The position numbers and the translations under genes are program-made. Of a DNA stretch of 64,000 bases, positions 62,507 to 64,000 are shown piece after piece. Origin of the DNA: Pelomonas sp. Root1217. GTDB taxonomy: Bacteria; Pseudomonadota; Gammaproteobacteria; Burkholderiales; Burkholderiaceae_C. The notes under the pieces are model-generated. The model had not been told where the DNA came from and did no database searches. It worked only from the letters and a program-made list of their open reading frames with translations. Every line of letters starts with the position of its first letter. Position 1 is the first letter of the stretch. The stretch is from positions 65,515 to 129,514 of the forward strand of contig NZ_LMDC01000027.1 in assembly GCF_001425705.1 (NCBI RefSeq). Reading direction: 5' to 3'.

Positions 62507-62536
62507 GGCAACATCAAATTTGATGAACGGGTTGCC
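62507..62536. promoter_or_regulatory. Nested palindrome upstream of lipoprotein gene
   Basis: The perfect 14-base palindrome CATCAAATTTGATG (62512-62525) lies inside GGCAAC (62507-62512) and GTTGCC (62531-62536). It is 48-77 bases before the lipoprotein start, a position suited to an operator. The A/T-rich core stands out in the GC-rich surroundings. Confidence 0.45.
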
Positions 62537-62607
62537 TGTATGGGGGCCCCATCGCTAGATCAATGGCCCGGCTTGAGGCGGAGCGCCTGTGCCATGCCTG
62601 CGGCGCC

Positions 62608-63336
62608 CTACACCGGCTGTCTATACCTCTGCCCCCTGAAGCGCAATACCAGCTCGCGCGGGCGGATCTGCTCCAGCACGTGGTCGGGGCCAATCTGGGC
62701 GCCTTCGCGCAGCACGTCGCCATTGATCATCGCGAAGCGGCCGCGCGGGTCGTCGGAGTAGACGGAGCCGCTGACGACGATGCGAGGAACGTCGCGGCGG
62801 ATGGCTTCGGGCAGCTCGGCCAGGCGGGGGATGGGGGCTTCCGCGGCGGGTGCCACGGCTGGGGCAGAGGCGGGCGGTACTGCGGGGACCGGCGCCGGCG
62901 TGGTGATGGTCACGGGCGCTGCCGCGCTGGCGGGGCGAGGCGCCGGCGCGGGGGCAGCGGCGACCGGCGACGGGACAGGTGCCAGGTAGGGCGAGGCGGA
63001 TGCGGCGGCTGGCGGCGCGGCTTCGCCCAATGGTGCTGGCACTGCGGACGCGGGCACCGCAGCCGCCGTGCTGGCCGCTGGGGCGGGTGCGGGCTGTGCG
63101 GCAGGCGAAACAGGCGGCGAAGAGCCTTCCTGCGGGCCGCTCGCCCACCAGCTGCCGGCGCCAATGCCGGCCAGCAGCAGCAGGCCGCCACCGGCCCAGG
63201 GCAGCCAGCGGCGCTGGCCACCCGCCTGCGCCGACGCGCCGTCGGACAGTGCCTGGGTGTGCAACCCTGGCACCTGACCGCGCTCGCGTTCGCGATCGGC
63301 TTCGGCACGGCGCAGGGCGTCGAGGATGTAGGACAT
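62608..63336 (-). CDS. gspB: GspB, type II secretion assembly factor
   Basis: The 242-residue protein starts MSYILDALRRAEADRERERG, the hallmark of GspB proteins. A transmembrane helix follows at about 47-66, then a long Pro/Ala linker and a C-terminal domain with SGSVYSDDPRGRFAMING. With the ATPase GspA it helps place the GspD secretin in the outer membrane. It starts 26 bases after gspA. The other T2SS genes are not in the window. Confidence 0.88.
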   Translation of the reverse strand: MSYILDALRRAEADRERERGQVPGLHTQALSDGASAQAGGQRRWLPWAGGGLLLLAGIGAGSWWASGPQEGSSPPVSPAAQPAPAPAASTAAAVPASAVPAPLGEAAPPAAASASPYLAPVPSPVAAAPAPAPRPASAAAPVTITTPAPVPAVPPASAPAVAPAAEAPIPRLAELPEAIRRDVPRIVVSGSVYSDDPRGRFAMINGDVLREGAQIGPDHVLEQIRPRELVLRFRGQRYRQPV

Positions 63337-63362
63337 GGCGTTCGGTCTTGCGATTTTCGCGT

Positions 63363-64000
63363 TCAGCGCGCTGCGTCCAGGCGCGGCTCGGCTATACCGG
63401 CAGCCCGGTTGACCTGCATCAGCGTGATGGGGCCGACGCGGCCGTCGGGTTGCAGGCCCTGGCTGGCCTGGAAGGCCTGCACCTGGCGGCTCAGCTCGGG
63501 CCAGCCGGGCGTGGGTGCGGAGGCCGGCGCAGACGGCGCGCTGCCCGGCACCTTGGCGAGCTGCGTGGCCAGCCAGTTGCGCAGCGGAACGATGTTCTCC
63601 GCCCGTTCGGCATAGCCCGGTGTCACGCGCCAGAAGGTGGTGAACTCGCCGCGCCAGGCGCCGGCCAGCTCAGGCAGCGCGACGCGGCGAGGCGTGCCGT
63701 CCACGACCAGCGTGGCGTGCTGCGCGTCCAGCGCCACCAGCGCAGCCAGAGCTGCCGGTTGGCCGGGGCGCTGCAGGGTCAGCAGCACGGGGCGGTCGAT
63801 GAGGCGGATGAGCGAGAGGCTGCCGCTGCCGCTGCGGTAGCACTGCAGGCCGCGCTGCGCGGCCACCGCGCAGGGGTCGGCTTTATCCGGCAGCGGCAGG
63901 CCCCAGCGCTGGGCGAGGGCCGCCCAGGCGTCGGCATCCTGCGGCTTCCAGTCGGCGAGCGTCAGCAGTTCGGGGGCGGGCTCGGCGCGGCTGGCCGCCG
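63363..64000 (-). CDS. gspA: GspA/ExeA-type ATPase C-terminus, 5' end outside window
   Basis: The frame is open from the window edge to the stop at 63363. The visible part contains WKPQDADAWAALAQRWGLPL and a C-terminal peptidoglycan-binding domain (VQAFQASQGLQPDGRVGPITLMQVN). ExeA/GspA proteins pair an AAA+ ATPase domain, here outside the window, with this domain. Position directly before gspB supports the assignment. Confidence 0.82.
   Translation of the reverse strand, partial: AASRAEPAPELLTLADWKPQDADAWAALAQRWGLPLPDKADPCAVAAQRGLQCYRSGSGSLSLIRLIDRPVLLTLQRPGQPAALAALVALDAQHATLVVDGTPRRVALPELAGAWRGEFTTFWRVTPGYAERAENIVPLRNWLATQLAKVPGSAPSAPASAPTPGWPELSRQVQAFQASQGLQPDGRVGPITLMQVNRAAGIAEPRLDAAR

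Overview
The window is about 64 kb of very GC-rich, gene-dense bacterial chromosome. Gene content (map-glnD, a pcm-like gene beside tolC, paoABC, a DUF1800/DUF1501 pair, CbrC and DUF5990 proteins, GspA/GspB and an Hrp-like type III secretion system) points to a betaproteobacterium of the order Burkholderiales, perhaps near Roseateles/Mitsuaria or Rhizobacter. That placement is inferred; no 16S gene is present.

Region 1 (1-14878) is the 3' part of a type III secretion cluster, all on the + strand and mostly with overlapping genes: sctV (partial), sctS, sctC, sctD, a needle/pilus candidate, an inner-rod candidate, sctJ, sctK, sctL, sctN, sctO, sctT and sctU. It ends in a 1653-residue protein with an Ala/Glu/Arg coiled coil at the N-terminus and a LysM domain at the C-terminus. 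A TTCGC-N15-TTCGT box (hrpII/PIP type) precedes the needle candidate, and a 24-bp perfect palindrome follows it. The SctU homologue lacks the NPTH self-cleavage motif (HSQR instead). SctR, SctQ, translocators and other effectors are not in the window.

Region 2 (14879-19167, minus strand) is an ECF sigma factor, a Ser/Thr kinase with a membrane segment and a helical repeat tail, and a LuxR-type autoinducer-binding regulator, apparently one transcription unit converging on the secretion cluster.

Region 3 (19168-22090) is mobile-element wreckage beside tRNA-Ala(CGC): a truncated IS1595-like transposase, a frameshifted and truncated tyrosine recombinase, and an intact-looking HEPN-type gene. About 1 kb of it has no recognisable gene.

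Region 4 (22152-38949) is mostly housekeeping: an alpha/beta hydrolase, small membrane proteins (YitT, DUF2788, DUF2189), uppP-map-glnD, a TetR regulator with a clear operator, a pcm-like methyltransferase and tolC, an Lrp regulator, an EamA transporter, an ETHE1-like metallohydrolase, YaaA, a prolyl-4-hydroxylase-like oxygenase, DUF3667 and PAS-LuxR genes, and scoAB with a textbook terminator.

Region 5 (38950-58486) starts with a perfect 24-bp inverted repeat, then DUF1800/DUF1501, gamma-glutamyltransferase, paoABC, dsbB with a Rid-family gene, comEC, a secreted cyanophycinase-like protein, mltB, a TgpA/DUF58 pair, a ParB-like gene, CbrC and DUF5990.

Region 6 (58487-64000) holds an accessory patch (an rsgA fragment inside a perfect hairpin, and an orphan membrane-anchored protein in a cassette-like setting), rsgA with an unusual leader, a lipoprotein gene, gspB and the 3' end of gspA.
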